In this document: positions 26,301 through 37,869 of the stretch, one piece after another
Layout of the letters: every line of letters begins with the position of its first letter
Numbering within the stretch: the stretch's first letter is position 1
From: Gossypium raimondii
Taxonomy: Eukaryota; Streptophyta; Magnoliopsida; Malvales; Malvaceae
DNA length: 64,000 nt
Direction of reading: 5' to 3'
NCBI RefSeq assembly: GCF_025698545.1
Contig: NC_068569.1
Coordinates: 6,076,001-6,140,000, forward strand
Notes under the pieces: model-generated
What the model was told of the DNA's origin: nothing
Database searches by the model: none
What the model saw: only the letters and a program-made list of their open reading frames with translations
Translations under genes and position numbers: made by a program

Positions 26301-29300
26301 ATTTGAGAGGTTTTCTGCAACTGCTAATTTTATGCTTCCACTAGCCACGTAAATGATGCAATTTTAATTTGAATAACTTTTATCAAACTTCTTGTTCTAG
26401 GACATGGCAGGGTTGATAAGCAAGATAAATCGTTCCTCTATTGGCCCTTTGCCTTCTTGTTACTCTCCATCCTTGTAAGTCTTAATGTGCATTTTAGAGC
26501 TCACCATTGTTTGTGTGCATGATGACCTGAGTATTCCGCATAATTTTTTATGCTCTACTAATGCTCTTATATCCTTGTCGGTTTTTCTTTTGCTTTTAAT
26601 TATTCTTTCACATACCATGTTTGGACAAAGTTAAGGTCTCTAAATCCTTAGTACATGATAGTTAATTTGTTTAATGTTACACACACAGGAAAACACTTAT
26701 CAAGGGCATGCTAAGAAAGAATCCAGAGCACCGACCAAGTGTAAGAGTTTTTTGTTTAAAGTCTGAGAATACTTTTTCAAAAAAAAAAAAAAATGGTCTA
26801 AGAATTCTACATCTGCAAGACTTCGAAGTAACAGTTTGAATTTCAATCTTGATTAGGCATCAGAGCTTTTGAAGCACCCTTATTTGCAGCCATATGTTGA
26901 TCAGTATCGTTCATCCTTCAGCTATCCTTCAACAAATTGCTCCTTGGATAAGCATATTTCCACTGGTCGTGAATCTCGTGATAATAGGAAAAATATGGCC
27001 GAGAGTCAGAGCAGTAATAGCTCATGCAGTGATAAAGATAGTTTACTTTCAAGTGACAGAAACACTGCCACAATGGTTTCAAATAGCAATAGTAAGGCCA
27101 CTGACAGAGATTCAATTTCTAATGATGAAGAAGGAAGCACTGAGCAGCACCTGCCAAGTAAAGAAGAGAATGGCCCCATTGTTTCCACAGGCAAACTTGA
27201 TGAAAAAGGAATGACGAAACCTTCTTGTATGGAACAGGGATCTAACGTTCAATCAAAGCAACCAAAAACCATCAGAAATATAATGATGGCTTTGAAAGAA
27301 GGGAAAGTAAGAGAAAGTGGTTCCCCAATGAGAGGCAGCCGTACAAAATCTGCAGGTGGATTGACTCAAAGAAATAATGTAGAGGCATCACCCAAAGTTC
27401 TCAAACCCCCTGCTCCCAGTCCGAGTTCAAAGTCTAATGCAGATACACCAACTGTTGCTTCAACAAAATTGCCATTAGATTCTGCAAAAAGGATACCAGG
27501 ATCACACCATTTGAAGCACCAGGTATGGCTTCCAGTAAGTGTTCCTATTTAAATCTATTATGTTATCAATATCCTCGCTTATTTTGCAAGATTCTGCTAT
27601 CCAGTTTCCTTTAATTGAATCCTCCCCAAAGGCCAAACCTAGACATGAAGGGATTCCTCAGCCTGCGCCTGGGACGCATGTTGCTGAAGATGGACTACCT
27701 TCTAAGCCTAGGCAAACAACTCCTCCTTCCAATGTTGCAAGAAGATCACCTATTACTGGAAGAATAAAACATGCTGAAAGTGATGTTTCAAATGGGGCAA
27801 GTAACGGACCAAAGTTAGGATATAGTGAGATAAACCAGGAGTGTGAGGTTATTCCTTGTCAAATGCTTAATGGTCGCATTGCAAATGCTTCTAGGGGTGT
27901 AAAACCAGAGGCTGAGATAGCTCTAATGGCAGGTACCAAGGGGGCGCAAACAGATAGCAACAATTCTGCCTCATCTTCAATCTCAATTCAAGCATTTGAG
28001 GTATGTGATGATGCGACAGCCCCTTTCATCGACATGACAGAACAGGTGCATGATCACGAGACAATCACCGACATGAAGAGCTTGGAATCATTTCCACCAC
28101 ACAGCTCACCTGCTCTGAAATCAGACAAGCCTGAAGTTCTTTTGAGAGAAAGCTTTGGGTATGACCATAAATCAATCATGTCTTCAACTGAAGAGTCTGG
28201 TCCAACCAAGGATCTTTTTCATTTTAATTCAGTTGATGCAAAAGTGAGTCTGAATGCCCCTGTGGACCTTCCAGGCGCGGTTTCAGAAGAAATGTATGTT
28301 CATAAAGATGATTCCACTTCAAGCTGGACAATTAGCAGGCATGATGCTTCATTAATTCAGACAAGTTATATCAACGATGCTCCTTTAAGCGGAGTAAATA
28401 GAAGGGATGGTCTCCTTATAAGCGACACAAGTAGTAGGGGTAACACCTCAATAAGGAGGCCGAGTAGCGGTGATGATCCCCCTATAAGCATATTAAGCAG
28501 CTGGAATGATACCCCGATAAGCAGGTCAAGTAGCAGGGATACCCCTGTAAGGGGGCCAACTATTGAAGAAGATTTCCCCATTATCAGGTCAAGTATTAAG
28601 GACGAAACTGTGTCAAACGGACCTAGTAGCAGACTTGATATGATGCACCATTCAAATCTTTCTTCTGCATCCAGCAGCGATGACAAGTTCACTGTGATGG
28701 AACTTGTCTCATCAGTTGCAGGAAATATGCCTTGCAGTTCCCAACCAATTTCTTCTACCCAAAAGAACACACAGCCAGAGAAAAGAACAAATGAGCACAA
28801 CCCAACAATTGAAAAACCAGCAGTGACCTCTCCTCCGGTTTTCGATGATGTTATACATGTTATAAGGCATAGTAGCTTCCGTGTTGGCAGTGAGCAACCG
28901 GGGATGGAAAAAGCGGAACCGGGTGTGGATGTTGGGAATTTCATAAATGTAGTGAAAGATGAATTGAACATGAGAAACATGACTAGTCCAGTGACCCTTA
29001 AGTCACCAAGTTCAAAATCAATTGTTTCAGGTTATGACGGTGTTAAGGAAGAAGATATTAGGAACTCCAATTCCTCATCTCTAGAATCTGGTTCAACAGA
29101 GGTGGTGAAGGAAGAGGAGACAGCAGAAAAAGAAACATTGGATGTCAAGTGTGATAGGCAAAGGGCAGAGGCACTTGAAGGACTTCTAGAATTGTCTGCA
29201 GAGTTACTGCAAAATAAAAGACTGGAAGAGCTGTCAGTTGTTTTGAAGCCATTTGGGAAAGACAAGGTGTCCCCAAGGGAGACAGCCATATGGTTGGCCA

Positions 29301-29347
29301 AGAGTATGAAAGGGATGATGATTGAGGACTGTCGACGGAGTTCATGA
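23335..29347 (+). CDS. NIMA-related Ser/Thr kinase, plant NEK6/IBO1 type
   Basis: Fourteen exons give 1,054 residues: 23335-23432, 23503-23569, 23662-23727, 23859-23905, 24017-24062, 24153-24233, 24310-24352, 24489-24538, 25701-25782, 25855-25904, 26401-26474, 26689-26740, 26857-27522, 27605-29347. All are GT-AG with consistent phase. The kinase domain spans about 8-262: Gly loop GRGAFG (15-20), catalytic-lysine region YVLKKIRL (Lys37), HRDLKCSN (131-138), DFGLA (151-155), GTPYYMCPE (169-177). All catalytic residues are present. A long Ser-rich tail has an 11-residue degenerate repeat (733-808) and a conserved-looking C-terminus ([20 protein letters not shown]). Arabidopsis NEK6 (956 residues) phosphorylates tubulin and limits ectopic epidermal outgrowth and microtubule stability; the same role is inferred. 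For exon 14 the acceptor before FPLIESSPK was chosen because it keeps phase; one 34 bp upstream does not. Intron 8 is the longest (1,162 bp). Confidence 0.93.
28379..28606 (+). repeat. 33-bp degenerate tandem repeat coding an 11-residue unit in the NEK tail
   Basis: Seven in-frame units follow a loose pattern (T/P)[83 protein letters not shown] (one unit is a residue short). They fall in the disordered, Ser-rich part of the protein. The frame is preserved despite divergence, so length change was tolerated while coding was kept. Confidence 0.7.
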
Positions 29348-29739
29348 ATCATTCCTTTTTTTTTTCCCTTTTACATATCAAGGTTGGCGGCCGGATCAAT
29401 TGCAATTAAACGCATTTAGTGCCTGTTTCATGAATTACTGTTCCTGGGTAAGCTTTTATTGCCTGGTTTATTCACATTGATGTCGTAAATTGTAAGTGTT
29501 GGCTTCTTAATTAACCATTCATATCTCCTTTCACCATTCCCCACATGTATTTCTGAAAGAACAAATCAGATGCTGTGTTTTCACTTCAGTTCTGTAATTC
29601 TTTGAGTGCATTTTATTGCTGCTGTTGTTGTACATAGTTGAAAATACGAACCAAGTAAACTTCTTCCTAGACACATGATATGGATATGCTATATAGAGTG
29701 CAATTGTTGGTTATGGTTTTTATTAGTTATCTGAACCCA

Positions 29740-30725
29740 TACGATTTGTGTGAGTAAAATTCTATTCGATTCGAAAAAATTAAAAAAAAATTCAAATTTC
29801 GAGTTAATCGAATCAAGTTATTCGAGTTATTCGAGTCAACTCGAATAAGAAATTTTGGATTTCGAGTTCGAGTCAAGTTAAATTTTTACTATTTGAATAA
29901 TTCGAATAACAGATTAGTATAAATACCGTTTTGATCCTTGTCAATTTTGAAAATGAGCAAATTGATCTCTCTTAACAAAAATCAAAATAATTTTCAAAAT
30001 TTGAAAATAATTTTAAAATTCAAAATATTTATAAAATTTTAAAATTATAAATTTTAAAAATATATCAAAATTTAATAAAATAATAATTATAAAATCAAAA
30101 TAAGGGACTAATTATTCAAGTTTATCATACTAAAAATTTTATTTTTTATTATTTGGCTTTAAAACATTTTCAAATATATATTATTTCAAATTTATGTGTT
30201 CTAACATGGAAATAGTTATATTGTACAATATTTTAATTTAATATTATTAATTTTTATAATTTAACTCAAGGTTTCACTCGATTTGATCGAATGCTCACCC
30301 CTAATTCAAGTTATCCGAAAATCCAAATAACAAAAGAAAAAATTACGTCGTTTTGATAAATGTTTACATTTTCTAAAGTTAAAAGTAAAAAATATCAAGT
30401 TGCAAAGTTACGTTGTTTTGATAAATGTTTACCCATTAGTGTTACTTTTCTTCCTGAATTGCCCCACTCTCCTTTTTTCCTTTATTCAAAATTAATCTAA
30501 AAGCTTGTACTTTGTCTACTAGTAAAATAATCGATCTATGTAAACGGAACATTAAGTATAAATAATAAGATTCGTTAATTCGACTTGACTCGAAATTTTT
30601 TGACTCAATTTAAAAAAAATTCAAACTGAGTTCGATTGTTAAAATATGATTCGTCAACTGGACTAACTCAAAATTTTTTGATTCGATTCAACTCAACTCG
30701 ATTAAATACTTACCCTTAGATACGA
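29740..30725. mobile_element. AT-rich non-autonomous repeat with TCGAGTT/ATTCGA words
   Basis: Both flanks of an AT-rich core repeat ATTCGAGTTATTCGAGTCAACTCGAA-type words, partly inverted. The inner boundary ATCGAATGCTCACCCCTA at about 30,286-30,303 is the inverse of a TAGGGGTGAGCATTCG end that I associate with hAT-like miniatures. The left end is too decayed to place and no exact target duplication was found, so the limits are approximate. Confidence 0.4.
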
Positions 30726-31500
30726 GATCGCAATCCGCAATTACTGTCAGTAAAATTTTATTCAACGGTAGAAAAAAGAGATGTAATATTCTGAAACAAA
30801 AATCTTAAAAAAATAAACATTATTGAAGGGTAGAAAGGAGAGTCCAAGGAGTAGGATGTGTTTTTATTTTGATTATCAAATTACATAAACTTTCAATTTC
30901 ATTGTTATATTTTGATAATTCTCTATTAAATCATTAATGGGATGATAGTGTGATATTTTTAATTATACAATAAAATATTTTATTTTGAGAATTTATAAAT
31001 TTTATTCTAATTTTAATCTTCTATAATTATAAATTTGATTAATTTGAGCATCAATATGAAAAGAAAAAACAGATAGGTTATAATCAAATATAAAACATCA
31101 AAAATGAAGAGAATCGAGAATAATGATTTTAGCAAAACATCCTACCCACCTTTGTTGAAGATGTTTGTGTGATGGCCGTCTCTTCAAGTATAGCTCTACA
31201 TGAGTTTGGATTTAATCATGTTTTTTATTCCACTGGTAATCTGTTTCTGTTAAAAATATGAAAGAGACTGCTTTTATAGTTGTAGTTTCCTTGTGGATGA
31301 GGGAGAATTTAGGGGCCGCAGGGAATTTCTGCTATTTCACCCCCACTTTTGGTCACTGTTTAGGTCTAATAATAAAATGTTTGCTTAGCCAAAAACCAAA
31401 AACCTCACCTGCATCAGACATCAAACCCAGGCTGTTTTAATGTCTAAATTACAAAATACTCCAAACATATTATTTCATTAAAACCCCATGCATATGTAGT
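30726..31500. other. AT-rich intergenic DNA, no gene seen
   Basis: No gene is supported. A 60-codon plus-strand frame at 31258-31440 shows no domain or signal peptide and overlaps nothing recognisable. Confidence 0.45.
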
Positions 31501-31572
31501 GGATACATTGGACAAACGATCGAGATGAGGACTCCCTTCTTTTCCCCATGAGTAGTTGGATCATCATTGATG

Positions 31573-32076
31573 TCAAACGCATATGCGTTTACCATTTACA
31601 ATGCTACACTTAGGACTCGGCCCTGGCCTTGGCTTTGGGCTGCTATCCTTTTCTGCACCACTCAAACCCCACCCCCACTTTGTTTTAACACTCAGACGCA
31701 TATACCATTAATATCTCACTATCAAAATACTCAATCTAGCATTTAAATGAATCACTTATTCAAATATAATCTTTACCCACAACTTACAGATTGAATATAT
31801 TTAGATACACGAAAACCAAATACTTAATATAAAAAGATTACCATAAGCAATATATTAAAGATGCAATTTTAAGGGAATTCACTAACAAAATATCACAAAA
31901 CACAAGGATGAAGATGCAATTTTAAAAAGATAAAAATTTTGTATAAATTAATTAGTAAGCAATTTGATCTTACTTAGGGCAACTAGTGGTCGAGCTGAGG
32001 CAGGTGCAGTGAAAATAGCCAGACTGAAAAGCAAGAGAATGCAAGCTATAAGAAATGCCTTCTTTTTGGGCATCAT
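31573..32076 (-). CDS. Small secreted peptide candidate, two exons, 60-residue precursor
   Basis: Exon 1 (31974-32076) codes MMPKKKAFLIACILLLFSLA and on to PASARPLVAL: a lysine-rich start, a hydrophobic core of about 17 residues and a likely cleavage after Ala-Ser-Ala (residue 28). It ends at a GTAAG donor in phase 1. Exon 2 (31573-31652) joins after a GTGCAG acceptor in the same phase and gives KKDSSPKPRPGPSPKC, then a short tail ending KRICV and a stop. The inferred mature peptide has about 32 residues, is basic and Pro-rich, and has two Cys nine residues apart. A TATA box lies 48 bp upstream of the start. The acceptor has a G-rich rather than pyrimidine-rich lead, so the join is less sure than exon 1; unspliced, the frame stops after 42 residues. 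I do not recognise the family. Plant peptides built this way act outside the cell as signals or defence peptides, but no role is shown here. Confidence 0.55.
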
Positions 32077-32123
32077 TCATTTCCTTCCTCTAGTTGTGTA
32101 AATAAAACATTCTTCCCTCCCCA

Positions 32124-32130
32124 TTTTATA
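32124..32130 (-). promoter_or_regulatory. TATA box of the small secreted-peptide gene
   Basis: On the minus strand CCTATAAAATGGGG lies 48 bp upstream of the first in-frame ATG, placing transcription start near 32,095-32,100 and leaving a leader of about 20 nt. One out-of-frame ATG (32078-32080) lies 2-4 nt before the start in a moderate context and could lower initiation. Confidence 0.5.
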
Positions 32131-32134
32131 GGCA

Positions 32135-32870
32135 GTTCTAAATTCAGAGTTTCAAGCTATGATGATATCAATGTATGTCCTCAAATCATAAAACTATTTG
32201 CATTTGACTACAACATTTTTAATCACCCAGTTTTCAAATCTTATTCATTATAGAATGTTATCTTTTAGAATAAAAAATATTATTGTTTACCAATTTTTTA
32301 AACTTAATATCACTCTCACTTTGAATAATACCCAATACATATATAAATGTCCTGGTAAAAATGGAATCAAATTTCATTGCTTCCACCTTCATCTATTAAT
32401 ATATGCTTTTCTAGTCAATTAAAACTTCTCTTTTGAGTTTGAGGTTTACTTCAATCAAATATAGCTCTCCACGACTTCGACGTCCAACTCCTACATCCCT
32501 TCTCTATTCTTTTATTTGAATCTATCTTAATATCGATATTAAATTGATTTTTCATTATCAAATAATTTTTTTTAAGGTTGAGTTTATATTTAGTGTTCAA
32601 TTTAGTATTTGAATTTTATTGCCCAAACTAAGTACTTATCGAATTGACCATTAAAGTCAAGCACATGTACTTAATTAAGATAATTAAAAAATCTCAAGAA
32701 ATTGAATATATTGATGTTCAACATCTATTTAAACGAAATCACTATCCATTTGCGTCAACACAAGAAGTAAAATATTTGAAATATACACAGCAATATTGAC
32801 TACATTTAATACAAAACAAAAGGAAATATCCATTAATTAAAGAATAAGAAAATAGAAAGATGAAGAGTTT
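32135..32870. other. Intergenic DNA, no gene seen
   Basis: AT-rich. A 74-codon plus-strand frame at 32198-32422 is Phe/Ile/Leu-rich translation of AT-rich DNA with no family likeness. The upstream promoter of the peptide gene must lie in the first part. Confidence 0.4.
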
Positions 32871-32874
32871 GCGT

Positions 32875-33150
32875 CAAACTGTCCCTTGACACTTTCCATT
32901 GTACAACATTTCTGAGTCTGTTTCAACAACACAAGATTGAAAACCATTTTGCTCTCACAGCAATAGCTTCAGCCTCAATTGGAGTATCAACTTGTCTAAA
33001 ACCAGCCTACGGCCTGCAACAATCATTCCTCACAACCACCCCAATTCCTGCTCTTTCATTTAGTCCCCCAGGCCCCATCACTATTAACCTTCACCACATC
33101 TCTTACAACACCCTTTCTCCTCTCTTTTATTAGCCAACCAAATCTCATTT
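32875..33150 (-). pseudogene. RNase H-like domain fragment (LINE-associated type)
   Basis: On the minus strand, broken frames read VKVNSDGAWG, then a stretch like RAGIGVVVRNDC, then TPIEAEAIAVRAKW. This is the order of the plant RVT_3/RNase H-like domain (Asp of NSDGA, Glu of EAEA) that follows reverse transcriptase in plant LINEs or stands alone in related genes. Stops and frame changes interrupt it, and no reverse transcriptase lies beside it. It is a short dead fragment. Confidence 0.55.
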
Positions 33151-33159
33151 AACATACAT

Positions 33160-36100
33160 CTGATTCCAAGTTATGAAATCACCCATAAAACCCTTCAACC
33201 TTCAATCACATTCAACCCTTCTACTTTATGTAATAAAGAAATTGGCATTATAATGAATATGAATTTAATAAAATAAATTTAACAGTGTTAATAATTAGAC
33301 TTACATCGTAAAAAATTGAATAACAAAGCGACTAAATTCCTTAAAATAAAGAGTATAAGGACTTAAAAAGCCGGTAAATAATTATGAGTAAGATATATAT
33401 TAGGCCTAGACGGTTTGCCGATGAAGCAGCCCAAGCATAGTCCAAGACTACAATTCAATCTATGAAACCCAACAATCAGGATCGTCGAGATTCACATGGG
33501 GCACCAATCATATCAACATTGTTTCTAAAATGGTGTTTAATGTTGTGTTTTAAAAGTATTTTTTAAATTAAATTAGTTAAAAAGCAATCTAAATCGATAG
33601 CTTTTCTAGTTAGTTTGAAAATTTTAAATGATAAATATTGTCTACAAATGATTGTGGATCAATTTATTTACTATTAGTTTCTAATGTTATGTGTGTTGTA
33701 TGTGATTCTGCATGTAATTTTTAATTAATTAACTTTTAAATAACATATTTTTAATTATTGTTCATTGTTAATTTGAAAAAAACAAAAAATAAGGTAAAAC
33801 AATATGCAATAATTCTAATAATAGCACATGACAAGGAGCACATAAAAAAACCATAGTATAAACAATTTATAAAAACATTTATCATAATATTATATTTATT
33901 TCATTATCAAATAAAATAATGTTGAATCACTTTTTATTTGATATTCCCTCTTCAAATAGTCATTTTTTTATATTAATGCTAACAATTTTATTTTTTATTG
34001 ATATTTTTCACAAAATACTAAAATTAATAAAATACAAACAAAATAACAAGACACGTCTAAAACTTAAATAAAATAAACTATGAAATTTGTAATATATAAT
34101 ATGTTAATATTATTATTTCCTTTTTCATATTAATTTCCCATGATGTAGAGTGAGTTTTCCGGCCTTTTCTTTCTATTTCATGGATCCCTTATTCTCTTTT
34201 AAGTCCAAAAGAATTGATGTATAATTTTATTATTAGATTCCATTCTCTGTTATGAACTAAACTTATCCGCATATAAAATTATTGATGACAAAAGGGAAAA
34301 GAAAGAACCTACACTTTCAGTCTTTTGTCGTAGTAAGAGATGAAAGCCACGCATACTACCCAAGGCATATTCTTGTATTTTATTGCTTAAGAAAAAGCAT
34401 TGCATTGCACATTCTTTTCTACTTTTCACGAATGGGAATAAAGCAAAGTAATGCATTGGAAAAGAAAATCATATTAAGATAGTGGTCATCATGGCCTTTG
34501 TAGGTTTCGATTCACCCTCAAAAATGATTATAAAATTTTATTTAAATTCAACTTGAATAAAAATGTTAAAATTCGAGCTTGATTTGGTCCACATTGTTTT
34601 TATATAAAAATAAATTTAAAAAATATAATACTTCAAATACACTAAAAATATTAAAATAAATATTTTTTATGCAACTTAGTAAATAAATACCTTTAAAACA
34701 GTAGCAAAATTAACAATAAAACAATAGTTATATAATATTCAAATAATAACAACAAAATAATAGTCATATAATAGCAGTGACAAAAAAGCAACGAAAAACA
34801 ATACAATTTTCTTTTCAAATTCGATCTGAACCAAAAGAAACTTGCCTGAGACCAAACTTATTTAGAACATGGGTCTCGATATTTTACTCAAATCTATTTT
34901 CAAATTTATATTTTTCTTTTCAAGTAGGTTAGAGATTTATATTGAGATTAATGGATTAATTATATTGTTTGCACAAAGGATACTTGGGAACCATATTTTC
35001 ATATTGTTACCTATTGGCCTACATGTTTCCCTTTGACGTCAAGGCAAAGCAAAAGATTTTCCACTTGTTTCCATTTTTTTTTTAACTTATAAAACTATTT
35101 ATCCTTCTTTTATTTTTCTTTTCAACCACCATATTCTAACAATTTTGGGGTTTTCCCATATTAATCATTGATTTATATATATTAAAAATGAAATAAACAA
35201 TGTAATCTCATTTAAAGTTAAATTTATTTGTATTTATTTTTAATTTTTTATCTAAGTAATAATATCCAATTGGTTAGCAATGCCATCAAATATAATTAAT
35301 CTTAATTTGATTTTATAAAATTAACAAATGATCCACATTATATATTAAACACTTGATTAAGTTGGCGTCGATTAGTGTCATGAGTCAAATATTTTATTTA
35401 CAAAATAAATTATATTATTTTGAGAGTGATTTTATTATTTTTATATTTATAAAAATAGAAGAATATACATATAATAATTGAACCTAATCCTCTATTCTTT
35501 TTAACATTTATAGTATATAAACTACCTTAATATTTATTCATAATTTCAGAGGTTTTTTAGAATAATGTCATATTTATTATTAAAATTTCACAGTTTAAAT
35601 ACATTCATGTTTTTCTTTTTCTCCATATGCTCAATATTTTGCCTATGAATATCCTAAAAGTAGCTGTAAAATTTACATATCTTCATTCAATATATAATGA
35701 ATAAATTTCTATCAATTATTGCATTGAATTTAATGTTATTACTGTAGCATGGCAGGTCCATATTATATTTTATGTCTTGGTTTTTTTTTTTTTTTATCAT
35801 ATGATGTATATATAGCCAATATTTTTATTATTGTACGTCCATATACAATTACGAGTGTATTAAAAACCAAGCTATTCCTGCACCTGCAGTTCTAGTCCTT
35901 AGAGGGCAAACAATTTAATTCAATTACAATATTAGGCTTTTCCTGCAATCTCACTTCAACCACATGTGCCTAATTACTCAGATTGTAACAGATAAAAGTA
36001 AATGGTAAACTCAGCTTTTTATTTAATTTGCTCCTACCGATAACCCTGTTTGGTGCATCATGCTTTTTTCCTCCTCCAACTGTATCTTACAAATATAAAT

Positions 36101-37100
36101 GAATAACTACTACATAAAATAATCAAATTCCTAAGGAAAGAATGTAGGCTTGAACTCAAGACACAACATTGTAAAATAATTATGAAAAATTAGTACAAAA
36201 GCACAAAAAATGAAGAACGAGACAGAACTTATACATGGCATGTGCATATTGTGAGGTTGGAGATGTACACATCACGATTACGCATAATAAGTACTCAAAA
36301 ATTAGGGATGAAGTCAAGAATACGATATTGAGGGGCGAGAATAAAATTTTTGAAAGTTTAGAGGCTAAAAATAAAATAAAGAAAAGTTTAAAAAGAAACT
36401 AAAAGTACTATTCGAATAATTAAAAATATATTTTAATAGAATCTAATTCTTGGAGAAGAATTTTAAAAGAAAAAAAAAAGAAATGATACAAACCATGGAC
36501 ACTTGTATTCTCCTCGTAGAAAAAGAAATTCAATTCAGGGTTTCAAACTTTGTCTGCTGGGAATTTCTTTAAAAAGAAACTGTATAAGGAATTCATGTAA
36601 TAATTAGGCTCAACCTTTGCTTCACATGTGGGTTCTCCATAATTGTACTGTTTCTTTTCTTAGCATCACTTATTGGTTTCAAAGAAGAGTTAGACTTGAC
36701 CAAATTGGGATGCAAGTTTAGTGTAGTAAGATAAATGTAATAAGCATCCCATTTAATATTGTTTTTGCTTACAAAAAGTGGAATTTCCCAGCAGGAATGC
36801 ACCCCAAGACAAGGTTGCACCACCCACCATCTCCCATTTAACACCATCCAATTCCCAATCATAAGCATACATCAACTTCATTTCCACATCAATTTAAGTA
36901 CCGAATGAATTAGATGATAATACTTTAATAAAAATAAAGTTATTGGCATTTATTTTTTAATAATACAATTATATGATTTTACATATAAATATTAAATTGT
37001 TATTATAGTCAACCATGATCATTAATATTTCTAGTACTTTATATATATATATTTTTCATTTACAAGCTAAAAATCGAAACCTTACACCAGTACATTTCTC
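33160..37100. other. AT-rich intergenic DNA, no gene seen
   Basis: No gene is supported. Frames at 34250-34456 (-), 34282-34482 (+) and 36593-36868 (-) show no domain, and their composition follows the base bias. A stretch at about 34,500-34,930 has a repeat-like look (GACCAAACTTATTTAGAACATGGG), but its ends could not be placed. The last few hundred bases must include the promoter of the NHL gene; TATATATAT at about 37,040 is one TATA option. Confidence 0.45.
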
Positions 37101-37229
37101 TATATATCTGAAGTCATGTATCAATTATTTTTTTCTCTTGCCATCACCCCCTAAACCTTTCCCATCTCTTTGTACTTTCTGAGCTAGAGATCTTGTCATC
37201 TCCACCAAAAGCAGCGTCTGTGCACCACC

Positions 37230-37862
37230 ATGTCGGCCAAGGACTGCGGCCACCATGATGACGAGGAACAGCTAGCCAAGCGCATAACGGTAGCCATTGT
37301 TGGGGTATTCGTCGTTGTGGGCATAATTATTTTCCTCGTATGGGCCATTCTCCACCCCGACAAGCCTCGCTTCATCCTCCAAGATGTCACCATCTACGCT
37401 TTCAACCTCACAGCTCCGAACATGCTCACTTCCAACATGCAAATCACATTATCTTCCCGAAACCCCAACGACAGGATCGGCATTTACTACCAAAAACTCG
37501 ACATCTTCGCATCTTACCATAACCAGCAGATAACTTTACCCACACTGGTACCCAGAACATACCAGGGGCATCTCGACGTCACTGTTTGGTCCCCATTTTT
37601 GTACGGAAATGCAGTGCCAGTGGCTCCGTTTCTGGAGGAAGGGTTGAGCCAGGACATGAATACCGGCATGGTGTTGCTGAACATCAAGGTTTACGGGCAA
37701 CTGAAATGGAAGGTGGGGACTTGGATTTCGGGTCGGTATCAAATCAACGCCAATTGTCCGGCTTATATTTCCTTTACGGATCGAACTAAGGCGATCCAAG
37801 TTGGTTCGGCTATGAAGTATCAACTTGTGCAAACCTGCACTGTTGACGTTTCTCTTAACTAA
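37230..37862 (+). CDS. NDR1/HIN1-like (NHL) protein, LEA_2 domain
   Basis: A single exon of 210 residues. A short cytosolic start with Lys/Arg before the membrane (residues 1-18) is followed by one transmembrane segment (about 19-41, ITVAIVGVFVVVGIIIFLVW). The extracellular LEA_2 beta-domain (about 50-205) has the family's RNPN motif (77-80) and the typical GNAVPVAPF and LNIKVYGQLKWKVG stretches. Length and order match NHL proteins of 200-230 residues. Family members sit in the plasma membrane, several rise in pathogen response or senescence, and some resemble NDR1 in linking wall and membrane. Which member this is, and how it is regulated, cannot be read here. Its codons are much GC-richer than the surroundings, as expected of a functional intronless gene. 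The start is the first ATG of the open frame. Confidence 0.92.
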   Translation: MSAKDCGHHDDEEQLAKRITVAIVGVFVVVGIIIFLVWAILHPDKPRFILQDVTIYAFNLTAPNMLTSNMQITLSSRNPNDRIGIYYQKLDIFASYHNQQITLPTLVPRTYQGHLDVTVWSPFLYGNAVPVAPFLEEGLSQDMNTGMVLLNIKVYGQLKWKVGTWISGRYQINANCPAYISFTDRTKAIQVGSAMKYQLVQTCTVDVSLN

Positions 37863-37869
37863 GTTCATA

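Noticed and set aside
27539-27604. Extension of the last NEK exon upstream to an in-frame Met at 27539
   Set aside because: The reading there is intron. The GT donor at 27523 and the AG before 27605 join in phase 0 and give the continuous [12 protein letters not shown], whereas the AG after GCA at about 27,591 would lead into a stop.
28366-28980. 204-codon minus-strand frame inside the NEK gene
   Set aside because: It is antisense to a long conserved-frame exon; its Leu/Ser-rich translation mirrors the Ser-rich tail and shows no domain.
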